Shown here in pieces: positions 37,952-48,232 of a stretch of DNA of 64,000 bases. Made by a program: the position numbers and the translations under genes. Each line of letters begins with the position of its first letter. Position 1 is the stretch's first letter. This stretch comes from Roseovarius albus (GTDB taxonomy: Bacteria; Pseudomonadota; Alphaproteobacteria; Rhodobacterales; Rhodobacteraceae): contig NZ_FWFX01000015.1 in the NCBI RefSeq assembly GCF_900172335.1, positions 38,370-102,369 on the forward strand, read 5' to 3'. The notes under the pieces are model-generated. The model did not search any database and was not told where the DNA came from. It saw nothing but the letters and a program-made list of their open reading frames with translations.

Positions 37952-39631
37952 ATGGCTAATAACGTATCTATGGAGGAGTTCGAAGCCCTTCTGAACGAAA
38001 GCTTCGAAATGGACACACCCGATGAGGGTACAGTTGTCAAAGGTAAAGTCATCGCAATCGAAGCGGGCCAAGCCATCATCGACGTCGGCTACAAAATGGA
38101 AGGCCGCGTTGATCTGAAGGAATTTGCGAACCCTGGTGAAGCCCCTGAAATCGCTGTTGGCGACGAAGTTGAGGTTTACCTGCGCGCAGCTGAAAACGCC
38201 CGCGGTGAAGCGGTTGTTTCACGCGAGATGGCCCGCCGCGAAGAAGCCTGGGACCGTCTGGAAAAAGCATACGCCGACGACCAGCGCGTCGAAGGTGCGA
38301 TCTTTGGTCGTGTCAAAGGTGGCTTTACAGTCGATCTGGGTGGCGCAGTGGCATTCTTGCCCGGTTCACAGGTTGACGTTCGTCCGGTACGCGACGCCGG
38401 CCCTCTGATGGGTCTGAAGCAGCCGTTCCAAATCCTGAAAATGGACCGTCGTCGTGGCAACATCGTTGTCTCACGTCGCGCCATTCTGGAAGAAAGCCGT
38501 GCCGAGCAGCGCGCCGAAGTTATCGGCAACCTAACCGAAGGCCAGGCTGTGGAAGGCGTTGTCAAGAACATCACCGAATACGGTGCATTCGTTGATCTGG
38601 GCGGCGTTGACGGCCTGTTGCACGTCACTGACATGGCATGGCGCCGTGTGAACCACCCATCCGAGATCCTGACAATCGGTGAAACCGTCAACGTTCAGGT
38701 CATCAAGATCAACAAAGAAACCCACCGCATCAGCTTGGGCATGAAGCAGCTGCAAGACGATCCATGGGATCTGGTTGCTGCTAAGTATGCTCTGGAATCA
38801 GTGCACATGGGCCGCGTCACCAACATCACCGACTACGGTGCATTTGTTGAGCTGGAAGCCGGTGTTGAAGGTCTGGTTCACGTGTCCGAAATGTCCTGGA
38901 CCAAGAAAAACGTACATCCTGGCAAAATCGTATCGACCAGCCAAGAAGTCGAAGTCATGGTTCTGGAAATCGATGGCGCCAAACGTCGCGTTTCTTTGGG
39001 CCTCAAGCAGTGCATGCGTAACCCATGGGAAGTGTTCGCTGAAAACCACCCAGAAGGTGCCGAAGTTGAAGGTGAAGTCAAAAACATCACCGAATTCGGT
39101 CTGTTCATCGGACTCGAAGGCGAAATCGACGGCATGGTTCACCTGTCCGACATCTCGTGGGACGAGCGCGGCGAAGACGCGATCCAAGGCTACAAAAAAG
39201 GCGACATGGTTTCGGCCGTTGTCTCCGAAGTTGACGTCGAGAAAGAGCGTATCTCTCTGTCGATCAAAGCCCTGGGTGGTGACAAGTTCGCCGAAGCCGT
39301 TGGCGGCGTGAAGCGTGGTTCGATCATCACTGTTGAAGTGACTGCAATCGAAGACGGTGGCGTTGAGGTTGAGTACGAAGGCATGAAATCCTTCATCCGT
39401 CGTTCCGACCTGTCGCGTGACCGTGCCGAGCAGCGCCCAGAGCGTTTCAACGTCGGTGACAAAATCGACGTGCGCGTGACCAACGTTGACAGCAAAACCC
39501 GCCGTCTGGGTCTGTCGATCAAAGCACGCGAAATCGCGGAAGAAAAAGAAGCTGTACAGCAGTATGGTTCGTCCGACTCGGGTGCATCTCTGGGGGATAT
39601 CCTGGGTGCCGCGCTCAAAGGCGACGAATAA
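37952..39631 (+). CDS. rpsA: 30S ribosomal protein S1
   Basis: 559 aa with six S1 RNA-binding domains, starting about every 85 residues (GTVVKGKVIAIE, VEGAIFGRVKGG, VEGVVKNITEYGAFVDLGG, HMGRVTNITDYGAFVELEAG, VEGEVKNITEFGLFIGLEG, ...). Brings mRNA to the 30S subunit. Highly expressed, with optimised codons. In most relatives it follows cmk and precedes ihfB; here only ihfB is retained. Confidence 0.99.
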   Translation: MANNVSMEEFEALLNESFEMDTPDEGTVVKGKVIAIEAGQAIIDVGYKMEGRVDLKEFANPGEAPEIAVGDEVEVYLRAAENARGEAVVSREMARREEAWDRLEKAYADDQRVEGAIFGRVKGGFTVDLGGAVAFLPGSQVDVRPVRDAGPLMGLKQPFQILKMDRRRGNIVVSRRAILEESRAEQRAEVIGNLTEGQAVEGVVKNITEYGAFVDLGGVDGLLHVTDMAWRRVNHPSEILTIGETVNVQVIKINKETHRISLGMKQLQDDPWDLVAAKYALESVHMGRVTNITDYGAFVELEAGVEGLVHVSEMSWTKKNVHPGKIVSTSQEVEVMVLEIDGAKRRVSLGLKQCMRNPWEVFAENHPEGAEVEGEVKNITEFGLFIGLEGEIDGMVHLSDISWDERGEDAIQGYKKGDMVSAVVSEVDVEKERISLSIKALGGDKFAEAVGGVKRGSIITVEVTAIEDGGVEVEYEGMKSFIRRSDLSRDRAEQRPERFNVGDKIDVRVTNVDSKTRRLGLSIKAREIAEEKEAVQQYGSSDSGASLGDILGAALKGDE

Positions 39632-39948
39632 TATCAACCGCTTTTCGGTATTTAAACGGCCTCGTATTTGCGGGGCCGTTTTATGTTTATGACATACCGG
39701 GCTGCCAGCTTGAAAATGTAAGATTGAACCCGAATCGTTTCCGCCCCTTGGGCGAAGCAAATGTGAAATCGGAGGGCATCCCGCCGAGATGGCGCTGAAA
39801 AAATTAGTGATTTTTGGTGTTGAACCCTAGGAAAAGCCCAATTTCATGCGTAACTTACGAAGGTGAGTGTTTAGATTTTTTCTTTTTCTATCTATAGTTT
39901 CTGCAATGATAGTACGTGACTAGATAACAATCGCCTGGGGAGGAACTG
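39632..39948. other. 317-bp region between rpsA and ihfB
   Basis: Contains the rpsA terminator (39654-39682) and, after it, an AT-rich stretch (39790-39935) that probably carries the ihfB promoter. No gene is visible. A strong Shine-Dalgarno GGGGAGGA precedes ihfB. Confidence 0.5.
39654..39682 (+). terminator. Terminator after rpsA
   Basis: AAACGGCC (39654-39661) pairs with GGCCGTTT (39674-39681), then TT. An inner CG-tatttg-CG can add to the stem. 23 nt beyond the rpsA stop. Confidence 0.8.
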
Positions 39949-40230
39949 ATGATCCGATCGGAATTGATTGAGAAGATAGCCGAGGAAAATCCACATCTCT
40001 ATCAGCGGGATGTTGAGCGTATCGTGAACACCGTTTTCAACGAGATCACCAGCGCGATGGCCCAGGGCAACCGGGTTGAGTTGAGGGGCTTTGGCGCCTT
40101 TTCAGTCAAGAAACGGGATGCTCGCACCGGGCGCAATCCACGCACGGGTGAATCGGTTGAGGTTGAAGAAAAGCACGTGCCCTTCTTCAAGACAGGCAAA
40201 CTGCTTCGTGATCGGCTGAACGGAAAATAA
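39949..40230 (+). CDS. ihfB: Integration host factor subunit beta
   Basis: 93 aa HU/IHF-type DNA-bending protein; [27 protein letters not shown] is the DNA-binding arm (residues ~42-68, only part quoted) with the proline that kinks DNA. Followed 1 nt later by the LapA-type gene. Confidence 0.96.
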   Translation: MIRSELIEKIAEENPHLYQRDVERIVNTVFNEITSAMAQGNRVELRGFGAFSVKKRDARTGRNPRTGESVEVEEKHVPFFKTGKLLRDRLNGK

Positions 40231-40231
40231 C

Positions 40232-40582
40232 ATGCGCTATATTCGCTACGCCTCGATCGCCATCTTTGCGGTGGCTCTTATTCTTGTCGCCATGGCCAAC
40301 CGGTCAATGGTCACTTTGAAGATCATCCCTGACGAGCTTGACCGCTTCGCGGTCTTGACGCCAAGTTTCCAGCTCCCACTGTTTCTGGTGATCTTGGGGA
40401 GTATTCTGGTGGGTTTGATCATCGGGTTTGTCTGGGAATACTTTATCGAGGCAAAGAAGCACCGTGAGGACGCGCGCCAGATTCGCGAAGTGGAAAGTCT
40501 GCGCGCTGAGGTCAAACGCCTGAAGGGGGCGCAGCCCGAAAGTCAGGACGAGGTGCTGGCTATTTTGGACAAGGCCAGCTAA
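40232..40582 (+). CDS. LapA family (DUF1049) membrane protein
   Basis: 116 aa. Two transmembrane segments (~4-24 and ~46-70) and a cytoplasmic coiled-coil (EAKKHREDARQIREVESLRA). In E. coli LapA helps LapB control LpxC and lipopolysaccharide synthesis. One nt after ihfB and 9 nt before trpF: an ihfB-lapA-trpF operon. Confidence 0.85.
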   Translation: MRYIRYASIAIFAVALILVAMANRSMVTLKIIPDELDRFAVLTPSFQLPLFLVILGSILVGLIIGFVWEYFIEAKKHREDARQIREVESLRAEVKRLKGAQPESQDEVLAILDKAS

Positions 40583-40591
40583 GACCCGGCT

Positions 40592-41239
40592 ATGCCGTCT
40601 GATATACGTATCAAAATCTGCGGGTTAAGCACGCCCGAAACCGTTGCTGCCGCAGCCGAGTCTGGGGCGGCCTATGTCGGATTTGTGTTTTTTCCGAAAT
40701 CGCCCCGCAATATCGACTTAGCGACTGCGCGAGAATTGGCGCTTGATGTGCCAAATGGCGTGGCCAAGGTGGCGTTGACCGTGAATGCCAACGACGTCTT
40801 TCTGGATCAATTGGCAGATACTGTGCCATTGGACATGTTGCAGCTGCACGGAGCCGAGACACCCGAACGCGTGTTGGCGGTCAAAGCCCGTTACGGCCTC
40901 CCCGTCATGAAAGCCATTGGCATTGCAGATAAAGGCGACCTGCCCCAGATCGAGGCTTATGAAGCCGTCGCTGACCAGCTACTGATCGACGCCAAGCCGC
41001 CCAAACAGGCCGTACTGCCGGGTGGTAATGGGTTGGCGTTTGACTGGACATTGCTCGCTGGACGCAAATACTGGCAACGACCATGGATGCTCGCGGGCGG
41101 ATTGTCTGCAGTAAATGTTGCTGAAGCTGTTCAACGGACAGGCGCGCGGCAGGTTGATATCTCCTCAGGTGTAGAGAGTGCGCCGGGCGTGAAAGACATC
41201 AAGCTGATTCAGGACTTTATCGCGGCGGCACTGGCATGA
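40592..41239 (+). CDS. trpF: Phosphoribosylanthranilate isomerase
   Basis: 215 aa TIM-barrel enzyme of tryptophan synthesis. Catalytic Cys in [22 protein letters not shown], and the phosphate-binding [15 protein letters not shown] end. Overlaps the next gene by 4 nt (ATGA). trpB follows after one intervening gene. Confidence 0.96.
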   Translation: MPSDIRIKICGLSTPETVAAAAESGAAYVGFVFFPKSPRNIDLATARELALDVPNGVAKVALTVNANDVFLDQLADTVPLDMLQLHGAETPERVLAVKARYGLPVMKAIGIADKGDLPQIEAYEAVADQLLIDAKPPKQAVLPGGNGLAFDWTLLAGRKYWQRPWMLAGGLSAVNVAEAVQRTGARQVDISSGVESAPGVKDIKLIQDFIAAALA

Positions 41240-41685
41240 TCGTGTTTCGCCCTGCCCGCCGCGATGATGTTCCGGCGATTGTTGCGATGCTCGCGGATGA
41301 TGAATTGGGCAGCACGCGCGAGCTGGAAGATCTGACGTCCTACTATGCGGCTTTTGATGCCGTTTTATCCGAGGGCGGCAATCGGATTCTTGTCGGCGTG
41401 GATGACAAAGATCACCCGATCGCGACTTATCAATTGACGCTGATTTCGGGGCTATCGCTCAGTGCCGCAAGACGCGCCCAAATCGAAAGCGTCCGAGTGG
41501 CCGCGCCTTACCGAGGTCAAGGGGTCGGGGCTGAGGTGGTCGCTGATGCTGAGCGCCGGGCACGGGCCGCAGGGTGTCGCTTGTTGCAGCTCACATCGAA
41601 CCGGACGCGGGAACGGGCATTGGATTTTTACGAACAAGCTGGTTTTACCCCTTCACACTTCGGATTTAAAAAATATCTCTCCTGA
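41236..41685 (+). CDS. GNAT acetyltransferase
   Basis: 149 aa. The acetyl-CoA loop [27 protein letters not shown] and the C-terminal [16 protein letters not shown] fit the GNAT fold (motif parts only). Substrate unknown; translationally coupled to trpF, and common at this place in Roseobacters. Confidence 0.88.
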   Translation: MIVFRPARRDDVPAIVAMLADDELGSTRELEDLTSYYAAFDAVLSEGGNRILVGVDDKDHPIATYQLTLISGLSLSAARRAQIESVRVAAPYRGQGVGAEVVADAERRARAAGCRLLQLTSNRTRERALDFYEQAGFTPSHFGFKKYLS

Positions 41686-42027
41686 TTTCCTCGACTGCCC
41701 CAAGCTTCTCTATACTGGGCAGAGGCAGAGGTAACAGACATCAAACTCGGCCGATGAGCTAGTCAATGTGTACGGCTCGCAATCTCTTGAGGAATCAATG
41801 TGCCGGCTAATCAAAATACACTATGTTAAATAGGAATGTCCGGAAGCCCACAAACGGTGCCTAAGATTAAGACATGGCAAATACGCGCATATGTCCCCAG
41901 TTTTTATTCATCGACGCTGGTCGTTGGCTGCATGCCTATGTAGCGCAGGTCAATCCATCCGCTTTTCGCTGGAAAATTCTGTCAGCGTCCCATATTCAAC
42001 CCAAGACCAAGATGGGAAATATATACT
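41686..42027. other. 342-bp region between the GNAT gene and trpB
   Basis: No firmly supported gene. A 52-codon frame (41874-42032) overlaps the trpB start, and its product contains two tryptophans (AGRWLHAY, FRWK), but no clear ribosome site precedes it and it is not a Trp-cluster leader peptide. The trpB promoter probably lies here. Confidence 0.4.
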
Positions 42028-43257
42028 ATGAATGATCTATTCAACTCGTTCATGACCGGCCCCGATGAAAAGGGCCGCTTTGGCGATTTTGGGGGGCGTT
42101 TCGTCTCTGAAACCTTGATGCCGCTGATCCTTGAGCTGGAAGCGCAGTATGAAAAGGCCAAAACCGACCAGAGCTTCTGGGACGAGATGAATCATTTGTG
42201 GACGCATTATGTTGGTCGCCCCAGCCCGCTCTACTTTGCTGAAGGGCTGACGGAGCACCTTGGCGGCGCCAAAGTGTACATGAAGCGCGATGAGCTGAAC
42301 CACACCGGCGCGCATAAGATCAACAATGTGCTGGGCCAGATCTTGCTGGCGCGTCGAATGGGCAAAACCCGGATCATCGCCGAAACCGGTGCAGGGCAAC
42401 ACGGCGTAGCGACGGCAACCGTTTGTGCTAAGTTTGGGTTGAAGTGCGTGGTCTACATGGGCGCACATGACGTTGAGCGGCAAAAACCAAACGTGTTCCG
42501 CATGCGTTTGCTGGGGGCCGAGGTCGTGCCGGTGACCTCTGGTCGTGGCACGCTCAAGGACGCGATGAACGATGCGCTGCGTGATTGGGTGACCAACGTG
42601 CGTGATACATTTTACTGCATCGGTACAGTCGCTGGTCCGCACCCCTACCCCGCGATGGTCCGCGACTTCCAGACCATCATTGGCAAGGAAGCCAAAGCCC
42701 AGATGCAAGAGGCCGAAGGTCGCCTGCCCGACACGATCATTGCTGCCATCGGCGGCGGGTCGAACGCCATGGGTCTGTTCTTCCCGTTTCTGGATGACAA
42801 AGAGGTTCGGATCATCGGCGTCGAGGCTGGTGGCAAGGGCGTGACCAATAAGATGGAGCACTGCGCCTCGCTAACCGGCGGTCGCCCCGGCGTGCTGCAT
42901 GGCAACCGCACTTATCTGCTGCAAGATGACGATGGCCAGATTCTAGAAGGTTATTCCATCTCGGCCGGTCTGGACTATCCTGGCATCGGGCCCGAGCATT
43001 CCTGGCTGCATGAAGTGGGTCGCGCCGAATATGTCGCGATCACGGACAAGGAAGCGTTGGAAGCGTTCCAATTGTGCTGTTCGACCGAAGGCATTATTCC
43101 CGCGTTGGAGCCGAGCCATGCGCTGGCCCACGTGATGAAAATCGCACCGGACCTGCCAAAGGATCACATCATCTGCATGAATATGTGTGGACGTGGCGAC
43201 AAGGACATCTTTGCTGTCGCCCGGCATCTGGGCTTCGATATGGCCGAATCCGACTAG
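42028..43257 (+). CDS. trpB: Tryptophan synthase beta chain
   Basis: 409 aa. Condenses indole and serine to tryptophan, PLP enzyme. PLP lysine K97 in [11 protein letters not shown], the phosphate loop GGGSNAMG, and E in the ETGAGQHG catalytic segment are intact. trpA is not adjacent (a decayed region and terminator follow). Confidence 0.98.
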   Translation: MNDLFNSFMTGPDEKGRFGDFGGRFVSETLMPLILELEAQYEKAKTDQSFWDEMNHLWTHYVGRPSPLYFAEGLTEHLGGAKVYMKRDELNHTGAHKINNVLGQILLARRMGKTRIIAETGAGQHGVATATVCAKFGLKCVVYMGAHDVERQKPNVFRMRLLGAEVVPVTSGRGTLKDAMNDALRDWVTNVRDTFYCIGTVAGPHPYPAMVRDFQTIIGKEAKAQMQEAEGRLPDTIIAAIGGGSNAMGLFFPFLDDKEVRIIGVEAGGKGVTNKMEHCASLTGGRPGVLHGNRTYLLQDDDGQILEGYSISAGLDYPGIGPEHSWLHEVGRAEYVAITDKEALEAFQLCCSTEGIIPALEPSHALAHVMKIAPDLPKDHIICMNMCGRGDKDIFAVARHLGFDMAESD

Positions 43258-43282
43258 ATCAACCCGGCCTAATCAAATTGAC

Positions 43283-43325
43283 ACCCTCAGCAAGTTATCA
43301 AACGTTTCTTGCTGAGGGTTTTTAT
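43283..43325 (+). terminator. Terminator after trpB
   Basis: ACCCTCAGCAAG (43283-43294), 13-nt loop, CTTGCTGAGGGT (43308-43319), then TTTTTATTTTG. A perfect 12-bp stem with a good U-tract. Confidence 0.93.
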
Positions 43326-43743
43326 TTTGAACCAATGGGGCAGAAGCATAAGAATCATTGGCACCCCTTTGATCTCAAGTTTGGAGCGTGAATGACTGGC
43401 TTTTTTCGCTCTACAAATCCACTTGAATCCCTTTTTGTACGTTGATCCGCTGGCACCGAAAAAAGTTTATACAATGCTGTGCAATTCAAGAATTCTAAGT
43501 CACGTTTTCCTGCCTCGACTTACTGAGGTTGCCAGTTTCGGCTTGGTCGCCTGCTTCCAATATGACTAAAATGAAATTAACTTTCAGAAGCGCTTTTTCG
43601 GAGAAACGACGTGGCCGATGGTGCTTGAGTTCCAATCTTACGTTGTACGCATCTAACCAGCTGCGCGCAATTGACGACGGCGCTAAGGGATACACCTTAT
43701 CTGTTTGCCTAGGTGGTCGACACCATTGACATCAATACGGTTG

Positions 43744-44133
43744 CCTAGTCAGAGTGTTCACTCGCCTCAAAATTCGTCATTGCTGGTTCAACCTGACGGC
43801 AATGTGATTGTTTTGTTTGACGCCGCCGAGAACAGTTCAATCATTCAGACCGCAGGCATCCCAATACCAGCAACGGCCCTGCAAGACGCCGCAGAAGATC
43901 TGTAAATCTGGGAAACCCTTTCGGATCTTTCACCCTTCACCATCAACCAGTTTTTGGACGGCGCCGATCTTCTGCCAGGCTCGGATGAGCAGCAGCTTGT
44001 TCGCGTTGGCGCCCCTCTGATCGGGTTAGAGTATAACTCGCTCGCACCTCTAACGTATTATCCACCCGACTGCGCGTGGCCTTGGGTCAATAAAGCTTTC
44101 TTAAAATCGCGGAATTCGTTGCGATCTCGCTGA
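43744..44133 (+). pseudogene. Decayed gene with an in-frame TAA
   Basis: One reading frame gives coherent protein on both sides of a TAA at 43903-43905: QPDGNVIVLFDAAENSSII...ALQDAAEDL, stop, IWETLSDLSPFTINQFLDG...VGAPLIGLEYNS...TYYPPDCAWPWVNKAF, ending at TGA 44131-44133. Codon choice (GCC, CTG, GAC) is coding-like across the stop. No start with a ribosome site is evident upstream. I do not recognise the parent family. It looks like a 3' remnant. Confidence 0.5.
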
Positions 44134-44262
44134 CTAAAACGCCCGCGATAGCATTGGAATGCTTCAGTTTGCCGAATTGCAAGCGTTAAGCTAAGTTTAG
44201 CGTGTTAAATGTATTTATTCGTTTCGCGTGCAACTTAAATTTTGGCATAGGGGCAATTCAAT

Positions 44263-45081
44263 ATGTTTTTAGCAAAAGTTCTCAAGTCATCTGCTATTCT
44301 AGTAATGTCAGCTATTATTGCAGGCGGCTTCAATGCCCAGAGAACAGCGGCAAATCCGCTTGCATCGGCTGGGGCTGATCCAAATGAATGGCATTTCACA
44401 TTAACCCCATATCTATTTTTGCCCACCAGCACAGAAGGAACTTCGACCGTTGATGGTTCCAGTGCATCGATTGATCTCGATCTAGGAGATATACTGGACC
44501 TTCTTCAAGGTGCTCTTTCGGCGCGGTTTGAGGCTTGGCGCGGTCAGTTTGGGATCATCACAGAAGGCTATTATGTCTATATAGAAGAAGACGTCACATT
44601 ACCCGGCCCTGCCGAGGTGAACCTGAATGTCCCAGTGAAGCAGGCCTATATCAGCCTAATGGGCGCCTACCGGTTTCACGAAGGGCGGACATCCCGAGGG
44701 CCTTATTCTTGGGATGTTTCAGGCGGCGTACGCTGGAACAGCATCACCCAGGACATCAACATCACCGGCCCTGCAAGGGCCACCTCTCTGGGTGGGACCG
44801 AAACCTGGTTTGAACCCGCGATCGGCCTTCGCGCGGCTTATGAGCTCTCAGAGGATTGGACCGCTGGCGCACGTGTTGAGCTTAGTGGATTTGGCGTTAA
44901 CGGCAACGATCTGCAATATACTGTACTGACCGGCTTTGACTGGCAGGCGTGGGAGAATGTTTCACTCAGATTTGGATATCAGTGGTATGGTATCGATTTC
45001 GCAACCACTCGCTCAGGCGGTCGCTTCGCTTATGACGTTGACCAACATGGCCCTTATCTGGGCGCGAGCTTTACATGGTAA
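44263..45081 (+). CDS. Outer-membrane beta-barrel protein
   Basis: 272 aa. N-terminal signal segment (VLKSSAILVMSAIIAGGFNA), then alternating hydrophobic/polar strands rich in Trp, Tyr and Gly (WHFTLTPYLFLP; FGIITEGYYVYIEED; VSLRFGYQWYGIDFAT), ending in an aromatic residue (ASFTW), which is the BAM signal. Resembles porin-like or OmpW-like proteins of unknown cargo. AGGGG lies 9-10 nt upstream of the ATG. Confidence 0.8.
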   Translation: MFLAKVLKSSAILVMSAIIAGGFNAQRTAANPLASAGADPNEWHFTLTPYLFLPTSTEGTSTVDGSSASIDLDLGDILDLLQGALSARFEAWRGQFGIITEGYYVYIEEDVTLPGPAEVNLNVPVKQAYISLMGAYRFHEGRTSRGPYSWDVSGGVRWNSITQDINITGPARATSLGGTETWFEPAIGLRAAYELSEDWTAGARVELSGFGVNGNDLQYTVLTGFDWQAWENVSLRFGYQWYGIDFATTRSGGRFAYDVDQHGPYLGASFTW

Positions 45082-45085
45082 AGAA

Positions 45086-45116
45086 AAACCCCGGCCAATT
45101 TGACCGGGGTTTCTAT
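45086..45116. terminator. Bidirectional terminator
   Basis: AAACCCCGG (45086-45094) pairs with CCGGGGTTT (45104-45112), flanked by A- and T-runs. Between the barrel gene and the convergent rpmD end; it now marks the 3' end of the spc fragment. Confidence 0.85.
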
Positions 45117-45148
45117 TTCAACAGGGGGATAAATCACCCCACCATCGC

Positions 45149-45337
45149 TTAGTCGCGCTCTTCGATGATCTCAACCATATGCGGAATCTTGTTGATCATG
45201 CCACGCACAGCCGGTGTATCTTCCAGCTCGCGGGTTTTGTGCATTTTGTTGAGGCCCAGACCGATCAGGGTCTGACGCTGTTTTTCGGGGCGACGGATCG
45301 GGCTACCGATCTGTTTGACAACGATTGTTTTAGCCAT
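45149..45337 (-). CDS. rpmD: 50S ribosomal protein L30
   Basis: 62 aa, [20 protein letters not shown] start, typical L30 length. Last gene of this spc-operon fragment; in most bacteria rplO would follow directly, but here the transcript ends. Confidence 0.97.
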   Translation of the reverse strand: MAKTIVVKQIGSPIRRPEKQRQTLIGLGLNKMHKTRELEDTPAVRGMINKIPHMVEIIEERD

Positions 45338-45349
45338 ATCGAGGTCTCC

Positions 45350-45913
45350 TTACGCTTCCGCTTTTTCAGCGGCTGGTTTTGCATCGCGCTGCAGGATGTC
45401 TGCAACTTTCTTACCACGACGCTGGGCAACCATACGTGGGCTAGCTTCTTTCTGCAGGCCATCGATGGTGGCACGGATCATGTTGTAAGGGTTTTGTGAA
45501 CCGATCGATTTTGCAACAACGTCTTGAACGCCCAGCATCTCAAACACGGCACGCATCGGACCACCGGCGATGATACCAGTACCAGTTGGCGCTGTGCGCA
45601 TAACAACTTTGCCTGCGCCGTGACGGCCTTCCATGTCGTGGTGCAGAGTACGGCCCTCACGCAGAGGTACGCGAATCATTTGACGCTTGGCTTGCTCAGT
45701 TGCCTTACGGATCGCTTCAGGTACTTCTTTCGCTTTACCCTTACCAAAACCTACACGGCCTTTTTGATCGCCAACAACCACAAGAGCAGCAAAGCCAAAA
45801 CGCTTACCACCTTTTACGGTTTTCGACACGCGGTTAATCGCGACTAGGCGATCTGCGAATTCTGGAGTTTCGTCGCGATCGCGACCTCCACGACGGTTGT
45901 CATCTCTTGCCAT
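45350..45913 (-). CDS. rpsE: 30S ribosomal protein S5
   Basis: 187 aa; [22 protein letters not shown] is the dsRBD-like S5 core (partial quote). Slightly longer than E. coli (166) with an acidic/Ala-rich C-terminus. Confidence 0.99.
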   Translation of the reverse strand: MARDDNRRGGRDRDETPEFADRLVAINRVSKTVKGGKRFGFAALVVVGDQKGRVGFGKGKAKEVPEAIRKATEQAKRQMIRVPLREGRTLHHDMEGRHGAGKVVMRTAPTGTGIIAGGPMRAVFEMLGVQDVVAKSIGSQNPYNMIRATIDGLQKEASPRMVAQRRGKKVADILQRDAKPAAEKAEA

Positions 45914-46016
45914 TGTGGCATCCTTTCAATCCGGCGCTCAGCGCCTATTTCTTGTCGATCCCAGTGAGTAAAACCCCCGGATCATCGAGGTGGCCCTGAG
46001 CGGGCCACCTACGCTT

Positions 46017-46376
46017 TTAGATTTTCAGACCGCCTTCACGTGCGGCGTCGGCAACTGCCTTGACCTTACCGTGAAACAGGAAGCCGCCGCGATCGAAGTA
46101 AGCTTCGGTCACGCCTGCTTTCTTGGCGCGTTCCGCAATCGCTTCACCCACTTTGGTGGCTGCTGCGATATTGTTCTGACCAACAACGCCCAGATCTTTT
46201 TCAAGAGTGGAAGCTGCTGCCAGTGTCACGCCATTGACGTCATCAATCAGCTGAACGCTGATGTTTTTGTTCGAACGGTGAACGCTAAGGCGCGCACGCC
46301 CAGCATTAACCTTGCGAAGTTTGTTCCGAACGCGCATGCGGCGTTTGATGAACAGTGTTCTTTTGCTGTTTGCCAT
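46017..46376 (-). CDS. rplR: 50S ribosomal protein L18
   Basis: 119 aa; binds 5S r[21 protein letters not shown] and [20 protein letters not shown] are standard. 12 nt after rplF. Confidence 0.99.
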   Translation of the reverse strand: MANSKRTLFIKRRMRVRNKLRKVNAGRARLSVHRSNKNISVQLIDDVNGVTLAAASTLEKDLGVVGQNNIAAATKVGEAIAERAKKAGVTEAYFDRGGFLFHGKVKAVADAAREGGLKI

Positions 46377-46388
46377 TTTAACGCGTCC

Positions 46389-46922
46389 TTACTTCTTCTT
46401 GCCTTCCTTCTGGAAGATGTACTCGCCTTTGTAGCGGATGCCCTTGCCTTTATAAGGCTCTGGGCGGCGCCAATCGCGGATGTTTGCCGCGACTTGTCCA
46501 ACGAGCTGCTTATCTGTGCCTTCGACTACCAGTTCGGTAGGCTTGGGCGCAGTAACAGTTACACCTTCCGGAACGTCGAAATCTACGTCATGCGAGTAAC
46601 CCAGGTTCAGCTTCAGGGTGTTGCCCTGCATCTGTGCCCGGTAACCAACACCGCGGATCTCAAGCTCTTTCTTGAACACGTCCTTCGCACCGTGAACCAG
46701 GTTGGCCACGATTGTGCGGGTCATACCCCATTGCTGGCGAGCGCGCTTTGATTTGCCGCGCGGTGTGACCACAACCACCCCGTCCTGAACTTCGAGTGTA
46801 ACATCGTCAGTTGCAGTAAAGGATTTGGTTGCTTTCGGACCTTTGACTTCGATTGTCTGACCGCTGACAGAGGCTGTTACGCCATCTGGCAGAGCGACAG
46901 GTTGTTTACCGATACGAGACAT
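46389..46922 (-). CDS. rplF: 50S ribosomal protein L6
   Basis: 177 aa from [15 protein letters not shown] (ATG at 46922; the longer frame overlaps rpsH and is rejected). [14 protein letters not shown] at the C-terminus is invariant in L6. Confidence 0.98.
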   Translation of the reverse strand: MSRIGKQPVALPDGVTASVSGQTIEVKGPKATKSFTATDDVTLEVQDGVVVVTPRGKSKRARQQWGMTRTIVANLVHGAKDVFKKELEIRGVGYRAQMQGNTLKLNLGYSHDVDFDVPEGVTVTAPKPTELVVEGTDKQLVGQVAANIRDWRRPEPYKGKGIRYKGEYIFQKEGKKK

Positions 46923-46935
46923 ATCTGAAACTCCC

Positions 46936-47328
46936 TTAGAATACGGTGCAGAGCACTTCGCCACCAATATTGGCTGCGCGCGCTGATGCATCCGACATCA
47001 CACCCTGAGAGGTGGAGACAATCGACACGCCCAGGCCCTGACGGACCGATGGGATGTCCTTAACGCTCATGTAAACGCGACGACCAGGCTTTGAAACCCG
47101 CTTCATTTCGCGAATGGCTGGAGCGCCTTCGAAGTATTTCAAGCTGACTTCAATGGCCGGATGACCATTGGCACCAGTGGTGTCTTCGTAACCACGGATG
47201 TAGCCTTCGCCTGCCAGCACGTCGAGAACGCGCACGCGCATTTTCGAAGCTGGTACCATTACGGTGGACTTGCCACGCATACCCGCGTTGCGGATACGGG
47301 TGAGCATATCGCCGATAGGATCGTTCAT
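46936..47328 (-). CDS. rpsH: 30S ribosomal protein S8
   Basis: 130 aa, [16 protein letters not shown] start and [14 protein letters not shown]-terminal rRNA-binding motif. In E. coli S8 is the translational repressor of the spc operon. Confidence 0.99.
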   Translation of the reverse strand: MNDPIGDMLTRIRNAGMRGKSTVMVPASKMRVRVLDVLAGEGYIRGYEDTTGANGHPAIEVSLKYFEGAPAIREMKRVSKPGRRVYMSVKDIPSVRQGLGVSIVSTSQGVMSDASARAANIGGEVLCTVF

Positions 47329-47341
47329 AGTCTGTACTCCC

Positions 47342-47647
47342 TTACCAGCTTGATTTCACAACGCCGGGCAACTGACCGGCAGAACCGAGTTCGCGAAGCG
47401 CGATCCGGCTGATTTTGAGCTTACGATAATAAGCGTGCGGACGACCTGTCAGCTGGCAACGGTTGTGCAAACGAGTTGCAGAGCTGTTGCGTGGCAGTTC
47501 GGCCAGCTTCAGAGAAGCGCGAAAACGCTCTTCCATCGGCTTGCTTTCATCACTGATGATCTCTTTAAGAGCAGCGCGCTTAGTAGCATATTTTGCTACC
47601 AATTTCTGGCGCTTGAGCTCGCGTTCGATCATTGCTTTCTTAGCCAT
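47342..47647 (-). CDS. rpsN: 30S ribosomal protein S14
   Basis: 101 aa, the long zinc-independent type (no CxxC pairs), with [20 protein letters not shown]. Confidence 0.99.
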   Translation of the reverse strand: MAKKAMIERELKRQKLVAKYATKRAALKEIISDESKPMEERFRASLKLAELPRNSSATRLHNRCQLTGRPHAYYRKLKISRIALRELGSAGQLPGVVKSSW

Positions 47648-47668
47648 TATTCAAATCCTCCCGCGGCG

Positions 47669-48232
47669 TCAGCTGTTGAAAGGCATGTTGAAATGCTTCA
47701 ACAGCGCCTTTGCTTCGGCATCGGTTTGAGCCGTGGTTGCGATAACGATGTCCATACCCCAAACTTCGTCGACTTTGTCGAAGTTGATTTCAGGGAATAC
47801 GATGTGCTCTTTCAGGCCCATGGCATAGTTGCCGCGGCCGTCAAAAGATTTGCCTGATACGCCGCGGAAGTCGCGGATACGAGGCATCGCAATCGTGGTC
47901 AGACGATCCAGGAATTCGTACATACGGTCGCCGCGCAGAGTAACTTTGGCACCCATTGGCATGTCTTCACGAACACGGAAGCCCGCGATCGAGTTCTTTG
48001 CACGAGTGATCAGAGCGTTTTGACCAGCGATCAGAGACAGATCTTCCTGAGCCGATTTGGCTTTTTTGGAGTCTTTCACCGCTTCGGCACCACAGCCGAT
48101 GTTCAGTACGATTTTGTCCAGACGAGGGATCTGCATGTCGTTTTTGTAGCCGAACTCTTCTTTCAGAGCGGCACGAATGCTTTCCTTGTACTGTGTCTTC
48201 AGACGCGGAGTGTAGTTTGCAGTATCAAGCAT
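47669..48232 (-). CDS. rplE: 50S ribosomal protein L5
   Basis: 187 aa; [13 protein letters not shown] and [18 protein letters not shown] are typical. Start overlaps the rplX stop by 8 nt. Confidence 0.99.
   Translation of the reverse strand: MLDTANYTPRLKTQYKESIRAALKEEFGYKNDMQIPRLDKIVLNIGCGAEAVKDSKKAKSAQEDLSLIAGQNALITRAKNSIAGFRVREDMPMGAKVTLRGDRMYEFLDRLTTIAMPRIRDFRGVSGKSFDGRGNYAMGLKEHIVFPEINFDKVDEVWGMDIVIATTAQTDAEAKALLKHFNMPFNS

Larger units (their letters stand above)
43258..44262. other. About 1 kb between trpB and the barrel gene
   Basis: Contains the trpB terminator, then 43330-43740 with no coding signal, then a decayed gene (43744-44133, separate entry), then about 130 bp of probable promoter for the outer-membrane barrel gene. 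Short frames at 43529-43729 have no ribosome site. Lower GC and loss of coding order suggest a region of gene decay. Confidence 0.5.

Noticed and set aside
38798..39760. 320-codon minus-strand frame
   Set aside because: Antisense to rpsA; arises from codon bias of a highly expressed gene.
42037..42861. 274-codon minus-strand frame
   Set aside because: Antisense to trpB.
26090..45148. Genomic island or prophage explaining the spc split
   Set aside because: No integrase, transposase, direct repeats or phage genes; contents are largely core genes.
45990..46751. 253-codon plus-strand frame
   Set aside because: Antisense to rplR and rplF.
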